Assembly: GCA_015061885.1 (NCBI GenBank)
Contig: SUVS01000029.1
Location: 1 to 36,487 of the forward strand
Direction: 5' to 3'
Origin: Lentisphaerota bacterium
GTDB taxonomy: Bacteria > Verrucomicrobiota > Lentisphaeria > Victivallales > Victivallaceae
DNA: 36,487 nucleotides
Shown here: positions 1 through 8,064 of the stretch, in pieces
Layout: the number at the start of each line of letters is the position of its first letter
Position numbering within the stretch: position 1 is the first letter of the stretch
Notes under the pieces: generated by a model
Databases searched by the model: none
The model's input: the letters and a program-made list of their open reading frames with translations, nothing else
Told to the model about the DNA's origin: nothing
Program-made: the position numbers and the translations under genes

Positions 1-30
1 AAAGAACAACTGCTGTTCGACTTCGACTGA
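1..30 (+). CDS. Possible 3' end of an upstream gene (partial)
   Basis: Frame 1 reads KEQLLFDFD and then stops at TGA. The 5' part lies outside the window, so no function can be given. It is followed by a gene-free stretch with a weak hairpin and a promoter, which fits the end of a transcription unit. Another frame stays open to base 164 but is A-rich and looks non-coding. Confidence 0.3.
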   Translation, partial: KEQLLFDFD

Positions 31-85
31 CATTTCAGCTCAAAAATAAAAATCTGACAAAAATGCTTTTGGAAAATCGGAAAAA

Positions 86-121
86 TCTCCGCTCAAATGA
101 CGGAGAAATGCTCTGTTTTTT
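86..121 (+). terminator. Weak candidate terminator hairpin
   Basis: TCTCCG at 86-91 can pair with CGGAGA at 101-106 around a 9-base loop, and a run of T follows at 115-121. The stem is only 6 bp and the T run is set back about 8 bases, so this is tentative. Confidence 0.3.
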
Positions 122-185
122 GAAAAAATATGGGATTTCTGTGAAAAAAAATTGCGAAAGTTGACAGATTAAACGGCTTTACAGC

Positions 186-214
186 TTGCCAAATTGCACA
201 AACGGCGTTATATT
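186..214 (+). promoter_or_regulatory. Sigma70-type promoter for the first gene
   Basis: TTGCCA at 186-191 and TATATT at 209-214 are separated by 17 bases. Transcription would start near 221 and give a leader of about 48 bases. A TTGACA at 161-166 has no matching -10 at a normal distance. Confidence 0.55.
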
Positions 215-268
215 AGCATGGTAAACTGTATTTCAGCTATTAATTATATAAGAGAAAGAGTGTTTTCA

Positions 269-871
269 ATGAAAATGATGAAGTTTTTCGCGATTTTTGT
301 TTTGGCTTTCGCTGTTCAGTCAGCCATAATTGCCGATGACGCCGCCGCCCCTGCCGGAAAAGAAGCTCCGGCGGCCGGAGAAAAAAGCACTATGGACAAA
401 GTCGGCAGATTTGCTCTGCTTTATCTGCCTAATGTTTTTGCTGATTTGCTGGATATTGCCAGTCTGGAAGTGAGCTTCGGCAACACTTTTGCGTTGGATT
501 TCCATGCCACAAGCATGTTGGACTTCGGCTTGGAAAATACCGATGCCTACTTTGCCGGTTTCGGCCCGCTTCACCGTTTTGGTGCCGGTCGCCGCGAAGC
601 CCAGCGGATGGCGGCTCTGTGCTGGTCTTACGAAGATATTTATGTATCGCAGACTGTCGGTAATATGCCTTCCTACTCCATGGAAGATACCTCCTTCAAC
701 CTCGTCCGTTGCTACACTGATGCATTCAAAGACCGCGACATCGACTATCTTGCCATCGGCGGTAAAGTTGCTATGTTTGTCGGCTTTGCGTTTGATTTGC
801 ACCTGGCGGCAATTCCGGACTTTTTGTGCAGTCTGGTCGGATTTGACCTCTACGGCGATAACTGGAAATAA
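269..871 (+). CDS. Small exported protein of unknown function
   Basis: 200 residues. The ATG at 269 is chosen because AGAAAGAG at 253-260 precedes it and a clean signal peptide follows (basic MKMMK, hydrophobic FFAIFVLAFAVQSAIIA, likely cut near residue 22). A TTG at 194 in the same frame falls inside the predicted promoter and is not used. After an Ala/Pro/Glu linker (about 24-40) comes a conserved-looking body beginning LLYLPNVFADLLDIASLEV (about 50-68). Similar secreted or outer-membrane-associated proteins with an LPN-x(3)-DLLDI core occur in PVC bacteria; that comparison is from memory. No catalytic motif is seen. A GT-C membrane protein follows 61 bases downstream on the same strand. 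Role unknown. Confidence 0.7.
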   Translation: MKMMKFFAIFVLAFAVQSAIIADDAAAPAGKEAPAAGEKSTMDKVGRFALLYLPNVFADLLDIASLEVSFGNTFALDFHATSMLDFGLENTDAYFAGFGPLHRFGAGRREAQRMAALCWSYEDIYVSQTVGNMPSYSMEDTSFNLVRCYTDAFKDRDIDYLAIGGKVAMFVGFAFDLHLAAIPDFLCSLVGFDLYGDNWK

Positions 872-932
872 CCCTGTTCCAAGCGGTATCGGTTAAAAAG
901 CCGTTGCCGTTTTCTTGTGTAAGGAATTTATT

Positions 933-2660
933 GTGGCTCGATACCGTGAAAAAATCCTGCCTCCGGTGCCGACTCTCTTTTTTCTGGCATTTGCTTTTCT
1001 GATCGCTTTTGCTCCGTGGACTTTCGGCGACCGGGATTTAAGTTGGCGTGAAGGTTATATCATTGTTCAGTCAATGGATATAGTCTTTACGCCGTTGCCG
1101 TTGGTAATGGCTCACGGCGAAGCTGTGCCCAATGCCTATCCGCTTTTTCCCATTCTGGCAAAAATTACTGCCCTGGCAGGTTGTCCGGTGGAATTGACTA
1201 CCCGTATTTTAAGTCTGATCGGAGCTTTGGGGCTGGCGATCGTAGCTTTTGCGGTAACAGCCGCCACGCGGAAAAATCTTTCTGCCGGAGCCTGTGCCGC
1301 GGCAATGGTGATAACTTCGCTTTTGATGATCGACCGGGTTCCGGACGGTTTTTCCACCACGCTTTTTACGCTGGTGATCTTTTCCGGGCATTTGCTGTGG
1401 TATTATTTTGCGGCGGTGCGGGGTGACTGGGCAAAGGCGTGGCTGGCGGGTTTTACAGCGTGTGCGGTCGGCTTTTATATGGAAGGCGGTATTTCACTGA
1501 TCTTCTTTCTGCTGCCGTTGATTTTCATGCGGCGGCCCTTGGGGATTTTCCGCAGATTGCGTAACCGTTGGGTGGTGTTCGGACTTGCACTACTGATAGT
1601 GGCGGCAATGCTGTGGTATCTGCCGTATCACTTTGAAGGTGTGCGTATTGCACTTGCCATACCCCGCTTTGATTTGCTGGGGGTAGGCGAATATCTGTGG
1701 CATCTGGCGTCGTTCCCGTGGGATTTGGCATTGCGGCTGTTTCCGTGGTTTTTGCTGTCATGGACTCCATATTGCGTGGCATTCCAGACTTTGGACGATA
1801 CTCCGATGTTCAGCCGTTTTCTGCGGACACTTTTCATGGCAAATTTCTTTTTCTTCTGGATCATGCCGCTGGATGAAGTCCGCAGTTGGATAATCCTTAT
1901 TCCGCCGCTGGCGGTGATGACCGGTTTGAATTATGAGTTGGCGGTGCGGCGTTACGGCAATTTTTTCCGCAAACTGGGCAATATTTTTGCCGCCGTGTTA
2001 CTGCCGGGGGCTGGAGTGCTGCTGCTGGCATTTTTCCTGCTGCCGTTGGATATGTTTGCTGAAACGATGCTGTTTCTGGAGCGTCCGCTGGATTTCAGCA
2101 ACAGTTTCGGCAGAACAGTACTGGGGGCGGTTTCCGGGGCAATGCTGATTCTGCTGGCATTGCGGTTGTGGCAAATGCGGGAAAAACCTCCGGTCTGGTG
2201 CTACTATGTAATGATAGCTCTGGCTCCGTTGCTGGTCTATTACAACATCGTACAGCCGTATCAGAATCAGGAGCGGCCCCGCTATGAACGCGGAGAAATT
2301 CTCCGCACAGCGTTACAGCAGGACGATGCAAAAGAAATTCAGCTTATCTACAAATACAATATTCATGATCTCTTTGCTGAATCGGTCTATATGAATAAAG
2401 CTGTATGCAAGATCAACAACCTTGCCATGCTGCCGCAAGCAGAAGTTTCGACAGTCTATCTGCTGGCTCCGACATTCCCGGATTGTGCCGAACGCAACTG
2501 GCGGAGTCTGCTGCCGCAGCCGCTGTCGATACGCGGACATAAATTCAATCTCTGGCGTGGCGATTGGAAAGGCAATATCCGTAAACCGGAGCCGAAACCA
2601 TCTCCGCTGTTGGAAATACTCGCTCAAGACCCCGCAGGAAAGGCAGTAAATTTCCAATGA
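933..2660 (+). CDS. Polytopic membrane protein, probable GT-C fold glycosyltransferase
   Basis: 575 residues. The GTG at 933 is preferred over the upstream TTG at 915 because AAGGA at 921-925 lies 7 bases before it. There are about 10-12 hydrophobic segments, the first at about residues 12-29. It is followed by a polar loop with D33, D35, W38, E40, G41 and Y42, the acidic W-x-E-G-Y arrangement typical of the first loop of ArnT/PMT_2-type enzymes, which transfer sugars from lipid-phosphate donors. NAYPLFPILA at 68-77 resembles the next conserved stretch. The soluble C-terminal part (from about 440) is poorly conserved. Substrate and acceptor cannot be read from the sequence. The stop overlaps the rlmN start (ATGA at 2657-2660), so translation is probably coupled. 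Confidence 0.65.
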   Translation: MARYREKILPPVPTLFFLAFAFLIAFAPWTFGDRDLSWREGYIIVQSMDIVFTPLPLVMAHGEAVPNAYPLFPILAKITALAGCPVELTTRILSLIGALGLAIVAFAVTAATRKNLSAGACAAAMVITSLLMIDRVPDGFSTTLFTLVIFSGHLLWYYFAAVRGDWAKAWLAGFTACAVGFYMEGGISLIFFLLPLIFMRRPLGIFRRLRNRWVVFGLALLIVAAMLWYLPYHFEGVRIALAIPRFDLLGVGEYLWHLASFPWDLALRLFPWFLLSWTPYCVAFQTLDDTPMFSRFLRTLFMANFFFFWIMPLDEVRSWIILIPPLAVMTGLNYELAVRRYGNFFRKLGNIFAAVLLPGAGVLLLAFFLLPLDMFAETMLFLERPLDFSNSFGRTVLGAVSGAMLILLALRLWQMREKPPVWCYYVMIALAPLLVYYNIVQPYQNQERPRYERGEILRTALQQDDAKEIQLIYKYNIHDLFAESVYMNKAVCKINNLAMLPQAEVSTVYLLAPTFPDCAERNWRSLLPQPLSIRGHKFNLWRGDWKGNIRKPEPKPSPLLEILAQDPAGKAVNFQ

Positions 2661-3700
2661 ATGATGCAAGATTTTACCTGCCGGGAATCAGCGGCAATGA
2701 ACTTAAAGAGTATCTGCAAAGCATCGGCGAAAAGCCTTTCCGTGCCAGACAGATACTTGATTGGCTCTATGGCAAATGCGAATTCAATGTTGATAAAATG
2801 CTCAATCTGCCCGGAAGTTTACGCACTTGCCTTGCCGGAGATAAAGTTTCGCTCAACAGCAGAGTTGTTGAAGCGGTTCCCGGCTCCGGCAGCACTGAAA
2901 AACTGCTTATAGAGCTTGATGATAAAGAAGTTATCGAAATGGTACTGATACCTTCGCCGGAGCGTATGACTTTTTGTTTAAGTACGCAAGTGGGTTGCCC
3001 GGTGCGGTGCCGGTTCTGTGCCAGCGGGGCTCACGGGCTGATCCGGAATTTGCGTACCGATGAAATTCTCGAAGAATTTTATCACGGGGTGCAGAAACAC
3101 GGCTCAATACCCGACAACATAGTTTTTATGGGTATCGGAGAAGGTTTGCTGAACTGGAAAAATCTCCGCCGTGCGTTGGAAGTGCTTTCAGCTCCGACAC
3201 CGGAGGGATTCAATATGTCGCCGCGGCGGATAACGGTTTCCAGCAGCGGCTATGTGCCGGGCATGAAGGAGTTTGCCGCCTGGGGCAGACCCTTTAATCT
3301 GGCAATAAGTCTGCATGCGGTGGATGATGAAACCCGGAGCAAACTTATTCCGGATAATGTCAGATACAGCATCAAAGAGATATTGCAGGCGTGTGCCGAG
3401 TGTTCGGAAAGTACCGGCAGAATGATTTTGTTTGAATACACTCTGGTCGATGGCATCAACGATGACCCGGCAATGGGCCGTGAACTGGGCAGAATTGCCG
3501 CCAGACTGCATGCCAAAGTCAACCTGATCGCCTGCAATCCGGTCAACGATGAGTTCAAACGCCCGTCGGAAAAGCGTTTGAAAGCGTTTTATAATGCCGT
3601 AAGCGAAAACGCCGCCACCGTTACCATGCGGATGGAAAAAGGCTCATCCGCCGCAAGTGCCTGCGGACAGTTGCGGCTGCGGCGGCAAAATGAGATTTGA
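2657..3700 (+). CDS. rlmN: RlmN-type 23S rRNA/tRNA adenine-C2 methyltransferase
   Basis: 347 residues, normal length for this radical SAM enzyme, which methylates C2 of A2503 in 23S rRNA (and A37 of some tRNAs). The [4Fe-4S] motif C114-x3-C118-x2-C121 is present. C107 in FCLSTQVGC matches the resolving/assisting cysteine and C336 in SACGQL matches the methylated cysteine. The SAM-binding element reads GEGLLN (161-166) where the usual sequence is GEPLLN. The C-terminal RMEKGSSAASACGQL also differs from the common RGDDIDAACGQL form. These are mild divergences and all catalytic cysteines are kept. The start is fused to the preceding stop as ATGA. Confidence 0.92.
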   Translation: MNDARFYLPGISGNELKEYLQSIGEKPFRARQILDWLYGKCEFNVDKMLNLPGSLRTCLAGDKVSLNSRVVEAVPGSGSTEKLLIELDDKEVIEMVLIPSPERMTFCLSTQVGCPVRCRFCASGAHGLIRNLRTDEILEEFYHGVQKHGSIPDNIVFMGIGEGLLNWKNLRRALEVLSAPTPEGFNMSPRRITVSSSGYVPGMKEFAAWGRPFNLAISLHAVDDETRSKLIPDNVRYSIKEILQACAECSESTGRMILFEYTLVDGINDDPAMGRELGRIAARLHAKVNLIACNPVNDEFKRPSEKRLKAFYNAVSENAATVTMRMEKGSSAASACGQLRLRRQNEI

Positions 3701-3746
3701 ATCAGCAGAAATATTTAAGATTTTTGTATATAAGAGGTAGAACATT

Positions 3747-4790
3747 ATGAACAGTATATATCTTACACGCCTGCCCAACGGCATGACCTGCGAGGCTTTT
3801 GCCAATACGGAAATCGCAGTGAAACCGGGCGATTATGTGATTATGAAGCGGGATTTTTCGCTGGAATATGTAGAAGTCATCCGGCGTACTGCCGAAGATG
3901 CTCCAACTGAAATCACCAACCAACTGCCGGAAATCCAGCGTATTGCCACAGTGATCGACCGTGCCACCGCCACGGAAAACGAAGCTCATGCCAAAAGTGC
4001 CTACCGCACCGCCTGTGCCATGGTCGAACAAATGCAGCTGCCCATGAAACTTTTGAATGCCAGCTATTCCTTTGACCGCAAACTGGTTACGATCCAGTTC
4101 ACTGCCGACGGCAGAGTCGATTTCCGCGAATTGGTCAAAGAGCTTTCGCACGCACTGGGCTGCCGTCTGGATCTGCGGCAAATCGGTGTCCGCGACGAAA
4201 CCAGTATTTGCGGCGGCATCGCTGTCTGCGGTCAGGTACTCTGCTGCAGCAGATTTTTGCGTGAATTCAATTCCATAAATGTTAAAATGGCAAAAGATCA
4301 GGATCTTTCGCTGACGCCTTCAACGATTTCCGGAGTTTGCGGCAGGCTCAAGTGCTGTCTGAAATTTGAACACGAAGGCTATGTGGAAATGGAAAAATCC
4401 ATGCCCCGCCGCGGCGAACTCTGCGAATGTGAAAAAGGTAAAGGCCGGGTTGCCGACCGCAATATGCTTACGCAGATGGTAACGCTGAATCTGGAAGATG
4501 GCGGCACGGTAACTTTGCACGCCTCGGAACTTAAATACCGCTTACGCGGCAAAGCTCCCGAACCGAAAAAAACAGTCACTGAAGAAGCTCCGGTAGAAGA
4601 GTTCAGCTATTTTCCGCCGGTAAATCTGACTCCCGAAGTTCCGGATAATGCCGCCGGACAGGAAAAAAACAAGCCCGATTCCGGCGATGGTGAACCTAAA
4701 AATAATAACAACAATAAACGCCGCAATAACAACCGCCGCCACAATAAACGCCGCCACAACAACCGCCGTGATAATTCCGGCGAAGAATAA
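3747..4790 (+). CDS. ricT: PSP1-domain protein, RicT/YaaT-like, with basic Asn/Arg/His tail
   Basis: 347 residues. Residues about 1-265 are the PSP1 domain. Conserved cysteines are visible at C155, C161, C166, C167, C198, C203, C204, C226 and C228, including CGGIAVCGQVLCC and CGRLKCC. In Bacillus RicT is part of the Fe-S RicA-RicF-RicT complex that affects RNase Y maturation; whether that holds here is unknown, and no RicA or RicF gene is seen in the window. An acidic/proline linker (about 272-316) leads to a strongly basic low-complexity tail (about 319-342) of Asn, Arg, Lys and His, which could bind RNA. AGAGG lies about 10 bases before the ATG. The HEXXH gene follows after a short gap. Confidence 0.85.
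   Translation: MNSIYLTRLPNGMTCEAFANTEIAVKPGDYVIMKRDFSLEYVEVIRRTAEDAPTEITNQLPEIQRIATVIDRATATENEAHAKSAYRTACAMVEQMQLPMKLLNASYSFDRKLVTIQFTADGRVDFRELVKELSHALGCRLDLRQIGVRDETSICGGIAVCGQVLCCSRFLREFNSINVKMAKDQDLSLTPSTISGVCGRLKCCLKFEHEGYVEMEKSMPRRGELCECEKGKGRVADRNMLTQMVTLNLEDGGTVTLHASELKYRLRGKAPEPKKTVTEEAPVEEFSYFPPVNLTPEVPDNAAGQEKNKPDSGDGEPKNNNNNKRRNNNRRHNKRRHNNRRDNSGEE
4700..4775 (+). repeat. Low-complexity AAC/CGC repeats encoding the basic tail
   Basis: Imperfect tandem repeats of AAT/AAC and CGCCGC codons encode alternating Asn runs and Arg-Arg or Lys-Arg-Arg pairs with interspersed His. Units such as AATAAACGCCGC recur within the stretch. It lies inside the PSP1 gene and stays in frame. Confidence 0.7.
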
Positions 4791-4811
4791 GCTCATTTGA
4801 GGAGCATGGAT

Positions 4812-5717
4812 ATGTTGTTCAGCAATCTCCTGACGCCATCAGCGATTGCCGAAGCCGCCCGGGGTTCGGTAAGTGCGTTACGCAAATTTGACCGGCATGG
4901 GTTGTTCCCCGCCCCCGGCGAAAACAGTCAGGAGTTTGCCGACCGGCTGACCCGGCTGGCGGCGGCATTGAGCAAACTGGAGCAGGAGTTACAGCAGAAA
5001 AAGTGTGTTGAACCGTGTTCCGGGATCAAGTTGCATGATAATTCGCTCATTCCGGCAAATATTTACAACGAAGCTCTGGCAAAAACCGTTGAACTTTACG
5101 ATGTGAAGCCCGACTGGGTGCCGGGATTTTTTGCGGACGAAAGTTTCGGTTTGCTCTGGGGCGGCTGTGCGTTGTCGGATATGGAAAGCAATCTGGTACT
5201 GTTCATCATCCGCAAGGTTTTCCGCAAAAAACGCCGTTTTCTGGTCTATGACCGGCAGGAACTTATGGCCCACGAGCTTACTCATGCCGCTCACCAGAGC
5301 ATCAACGAAATAAAGTACGAAGAATATTTTGCCTACCGGACGGCTCAAAGCAGATTGCGGAAATTTTTTGGCGGCTGTTTTATCAGTAAATACGATGCCA
5401 TGCTTTTTCTGCTGCCCATACTGCTGTTGCCGGTGGTGCAGATGTTGAATGTGTTTACTGCCATAAATCTGCCGGTGGAATACTTTTACATACTTGCCGC
5501 AGTTTATCCGGTTTACTTATCGCTCCGCTGTTTTGCCACTTACCGGACGGCGGCCAAAGCAAGAAAATTTCTGGAAAAAAATTCCGTTGCCCGCCCCGAT
5601 GCGGTGCTTTTCCGCATGACAGCCGGGGAAATAGCTTCGCTTGCCCGCAATCAGATGGCACAGGGGAACGATTTACGCTGGGTATTGATCAAAGAACGAT
5701 TGGAAAAGAAAGGTTGA
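4812..5717 (+). CDS. Membrane-anchored HEXXH protein, putative zinc metallopeptidase
   Basis: 301 residues. The ATG at 4812 is chosen because TGAGGAG at 4798-4804 sits 7 bases before it; the ATG at 4806 is too close. MAHELTHAAHQ gives H154-E155-x-x-H158, and E170 or E171 in YEEYF could be the third zinc ligand, so a gluzincin-like site is plausible. Two hydrophobic segments follow at about 197-215 and 223-241, putting the catalytic part on the side of the N-terminus. The N-terminal 110 residues are helical and not recognised. Neither substrate nor named family can be given. It lies between the PSP1 and NIF3 genes on the same strand with gaps of 21 and 6 bases. Confidence 0.65.
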   Translation: MLFSNLLTPSAIAEAARGSVSALRKFDRHGLFPAPGENSQEFADRLTRLAAALSKLEQELQQKKCVEPCSGIKLHDNSLIPANIYNEALAKTVELYDVKPDWVPGFFADESFGLLWGGCALSDMESNLVLFIIRKVFRKKRRFLVYDRQELMAHELTHAAHQSINEIKYEEYFAYRTAQSRLRKFFGGCFISKYDAMLFLLPILLLPVVQMLNVFTAINLPVEYFYILAAVYPVYLSLRCFATYRTAAKARKFLEKNSVARPDAVLFRMTAGEIASLARNQMAQGNDLRWVLIKERLEKKG

Positions 5718-5723
5718 GCTTTT

Positions 5724-6488
5724 ATGAATATAGCCGAAGTTGCCCGCTACTACAATGATCTGCTGAAAATATCCGACTTTGCCGCCGACCCTTCCAACAA
5801 CGGTTTGCAGGTGAGTAATTGCGAAGAAAAAGTCTGTTCCAAAGCGGCATTTGCCGTGGATGCCTCGCTTGCTTCCATCAAACGGGCGGCGGCTGAAAAT
5901 GCCGATATATTGGTCGTGCATCACGGTTTGAGCTGGGGCGGCGGCATCCGCCGCTGGAACGGCGTTGACGGCAGGCGTTTTGCGGCCATGTTCAAAAACG
6001 ATTTGAGCTTGTACGCCATGCACCTGCCGCTGGATGCCCACAGTGTTTACGGCAACAATGCGTGCCTCGGAGATCTGGTGAAACTCGATGACCGGGAGAT
6101 GTTTTTTCCTTATCACGGCATGAATATCGGCGTTATCGGCAATGTTGCGGAGTCTTGTGTTCATGCCGTGGCAGCAGCGGCTGCGGCCGGTAAAGAGTTC
6201 AAACTCTACATGTCGCCTTTAAAAGCTGACAGGGTGCAGAAGGTCGCCATAATTTCCGGCGGCGGCGGCTCCGATGGACTGGAATCCGCCATCGAAGCCG
6301 GTGCCGATATGCTAATTACCGGCGAATTTGACCACACCATGTACCACATGGTGCAGGAAAATAAGATCCATGTTGCCGCACTGGGACATTATAACTCCGA
6401 AGTTCACGGTGTGCAGAGTTTGCAGAAACTCGCCGCCGAAGTGCTGGGCTTGGAAACCGTCTTTATAGATATACCCACAGGATTGTAA
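5724..6488 (+). CDS. NIF3-family dinuclear-metal protein
   Basis: 254 residues, the size of the short NIF3/YbgI/DUF34 form without the inserted domain. Metal-binding residues are visible: H66 and H67 in VVHHGLSW, H100 and D104 in MHLPLDAH, and H222 and E226 in GHYNSEVHGV. Members form hexameric toroids with two metals per subunit. A GTP cyclohydrolase I-like activity and metal-related roles have been proposed, but the physiological function is unsettled. AAAGG precedes the ATG. The polymerase gene follows after 3 bases. Confidence 0.92.
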   Translation: MNIAEVARYYNDLLKISDFAADPSNNGLQVSNCEEKVCSKAAFAVDASLASIKRAAAENADILVVHHGLSWGGGIRRWNGVDGRRFAAMFKNDLSLYAMHLPLDAHSVYGNNACLGDLVKLDDREMFFPYHGMNIGVIGNVAESCVHAVAAAAAAGKEFKLYMSPLKADRVQKVAIISGGGGSDGLESAIEAGADMLITGEFDHTMYHMVQENKIHVAALGHYNSEVHGVQSLQKLAAEVLGLETVFIDIPTGL

Positions 6489-6491
6489 ACC

Positions 6492-8063
6492 ATGCCGGAA
6501 AATATCTGTTCACTGACCGTTAAGGATGAAAAACTTTTTCTGACCGATTTCTCCGTGGATCCGCCGCAAGAGAAACTCTTTGATATTAAGGCGTTGGGCA
6601 ATAAAACTGCTGTGCTTTTTGATTACAAGGATCTGCTGAAAAAGTTTGAAGAAATTTCGCAGATAAATATAGAAAATATTTTTGACTGCAAACTGGCGTG
6701 TTATGTGTCTGACCCGGCACTTGATACAAGTTGTATAGAAAAGTGTGCGGCATCACTGCTCAAGGAAAAAATCAATACCAATGATCTTACCACCGCAGAA
6801 ATACTGGCAGAAATCTATAAGTTTTCAGCTCCGGCAATGGCGGAAAATCCGGTTTTGCACCAGTTGGAAACACCGCTTTCGCCGGTGTTGGCGGCTATGG
6901 AAAAACGGGGTATTGATCTGGATGGCAAAAGTCTGGCAAAGTTCGGCGGCAAACTGGCTGATGAACTGGAAAAAACGGCTCAAGCGATCTATTCAGCAGC
7001 GGGTAAAGAGTTCAATATCAACTCCGCCAAACAGCTCAACACACTGCTCTTTGAAGAACTCAAGCTCGAACCCGCCGGCAAAAAGACCAAATCCGGCTAC
7101 TCCACCGATGCCGAAGCGTTGGAAAAAATCATTGATTCGCATCCGGTGATAAGTCTGATCTTAAAATACCGTAAAATCGCCAAAGTCCATTCAACTTATG
7201 TTGAAGGTCTGCTCAAATATATTGACGATTCCGGCAAAGTGCATACCTCTTTTAATATGACAGCCACCGCCACGGGCAGATTATCTTCCACCGAGCCGAA
7301 TCTGCAGAATATACCCGTTGCCGGTGAATTGGGCGGCGAAATCAGAAAGTTCTTCCACGCTCCCGAAGGAGATATTCTCATAGATGCCGACTACTCCCAG
7401 ATCGAATTAAGAATACTTGCACACATTGCCAACGACCCGGCAATGATAAATGCCTTCAGAAACAACGAAGATATTCACGCTCTTACCGCGTCGCAGATAT
7501 TCAAAGTAAATATCAGCGATGTAACACCCGAAATGCGGCGGCAGGCCAAAGCCGTGAACTTCGGCATCGTATATGGTATATCGCCATTCACCCTTGCCAA
7601 CGATTTGAAGATCACCCGGCAGGAAGCCGAAAATTATATTGCCAGTTACTTTGAAAAATATTCAGCCGTAAAGAGTTATCTTGACAGTACCATCAAAGCC
7701 GCCCGCAAAAACGGCTATGTGGAAACCATGTCCGGCCGCCGCCGTTATCTGCCGGAACTCAAAAGCAAAATATTTGCAGTACGCTCCTTCGGTGAACGCG
7801 TGGCACTGAATATGCCCATACAGGGAACGGCGGCGGATCTGATAAAACTTGCCATGATAAAGGTGGATAAAGAGTTGAAAAACGCCGGTCTGTCTGCCGG
7901 ATTGCTTTTGCAGATACACGACGAACTTCTGATCTCCGCCCCGGAACATGAAGCGGAAAAAGCCGCCGCGATCCTGAAAAGCTCCATGGAAAGTGTCATG
8001 CAGTTATCTGTGCCGCTGGAAGTATCGCTGGCAAGCGGCAAAGACTATTACTCGGTAAAATAA
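6492..8063 (+). CDS. polA: Short family A DNA polymerase (PolA-like, no 5'-3' exonuclease domain)
   Basis: 523 residues against about 850-930 for full PolA. The first about 115 residues look like a degenerate remnant of the 3'-5' exonuclease fold without its acidic motifs. The palm/fingers/thumb domain starts near 120 and is complete: motif A DADYSQIELR with D300, motif B RRQAKAVNFGIVYG (349-362) with K353, F357 and Y361, and motif C H476-D477-E478. TATGRLSSTEPNLQNIP (259-275) is the usual template/primer-binding stretch. The 5'-3' exonuclease (flap) domain is absent and no neighbouring gene supplies it. It probably acts in repair or Okazaki-fragment gap filling. AGGA lies 9 bases before the ATG, and no frameshift is seen upstream because NIF3 ends 3 bases before. 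Confidence 0.9.
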   Translation: MPENICSLTVKDEKLFLTDFSVDPPQEKLFDIKALGNKTAVLFDYKDLLKKFEEISQINIENIFDCKLACYVSDPALDTSCIEKCAASLLKEKINTNDLTTAEILAEIYKFSAPAMAENPVLHQLETPLSPVLAAMEKRGIDLDGKSLAKFGGKLADELEKTAQAIYSAAGKEFNINSAKQLNTLLFEELKLEPAGKKTKSGYSTDAEALEKIIDSHPVISLILKYRKIAKVHSTYVEGLLKYIDDSGKVHTSFNMTATATGRLSSTEPNLQNIPVAGELGGEIRKFFHAPEGDILIDADYSQIELRILAHIANDPAMINAFRNNEDIHALTASQIFKVNISDVTPEMRRQAKAVNFGIVYGISPFTLANDLKITRQEAENYIASYFEKYSAVKSYLDSTIKAARKNGYVETMSGRRRYLPELKSKIFAVRSFGERVALNMPIQGTAADLIKLAMIKVDKELKNAGLSAGLLLQIHDELLISAPEHEAEKAAAILKSSMESVMQLSVPLEVSLASGKDYYSVK

Positions 8064-8064
8064 A

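Noticed and set aside
3-164. Open frame 3 at the left edge
   Set aside because: A-rich, no recognisable motif, and it runs across a hairpin and into the promoter region of the first gene.
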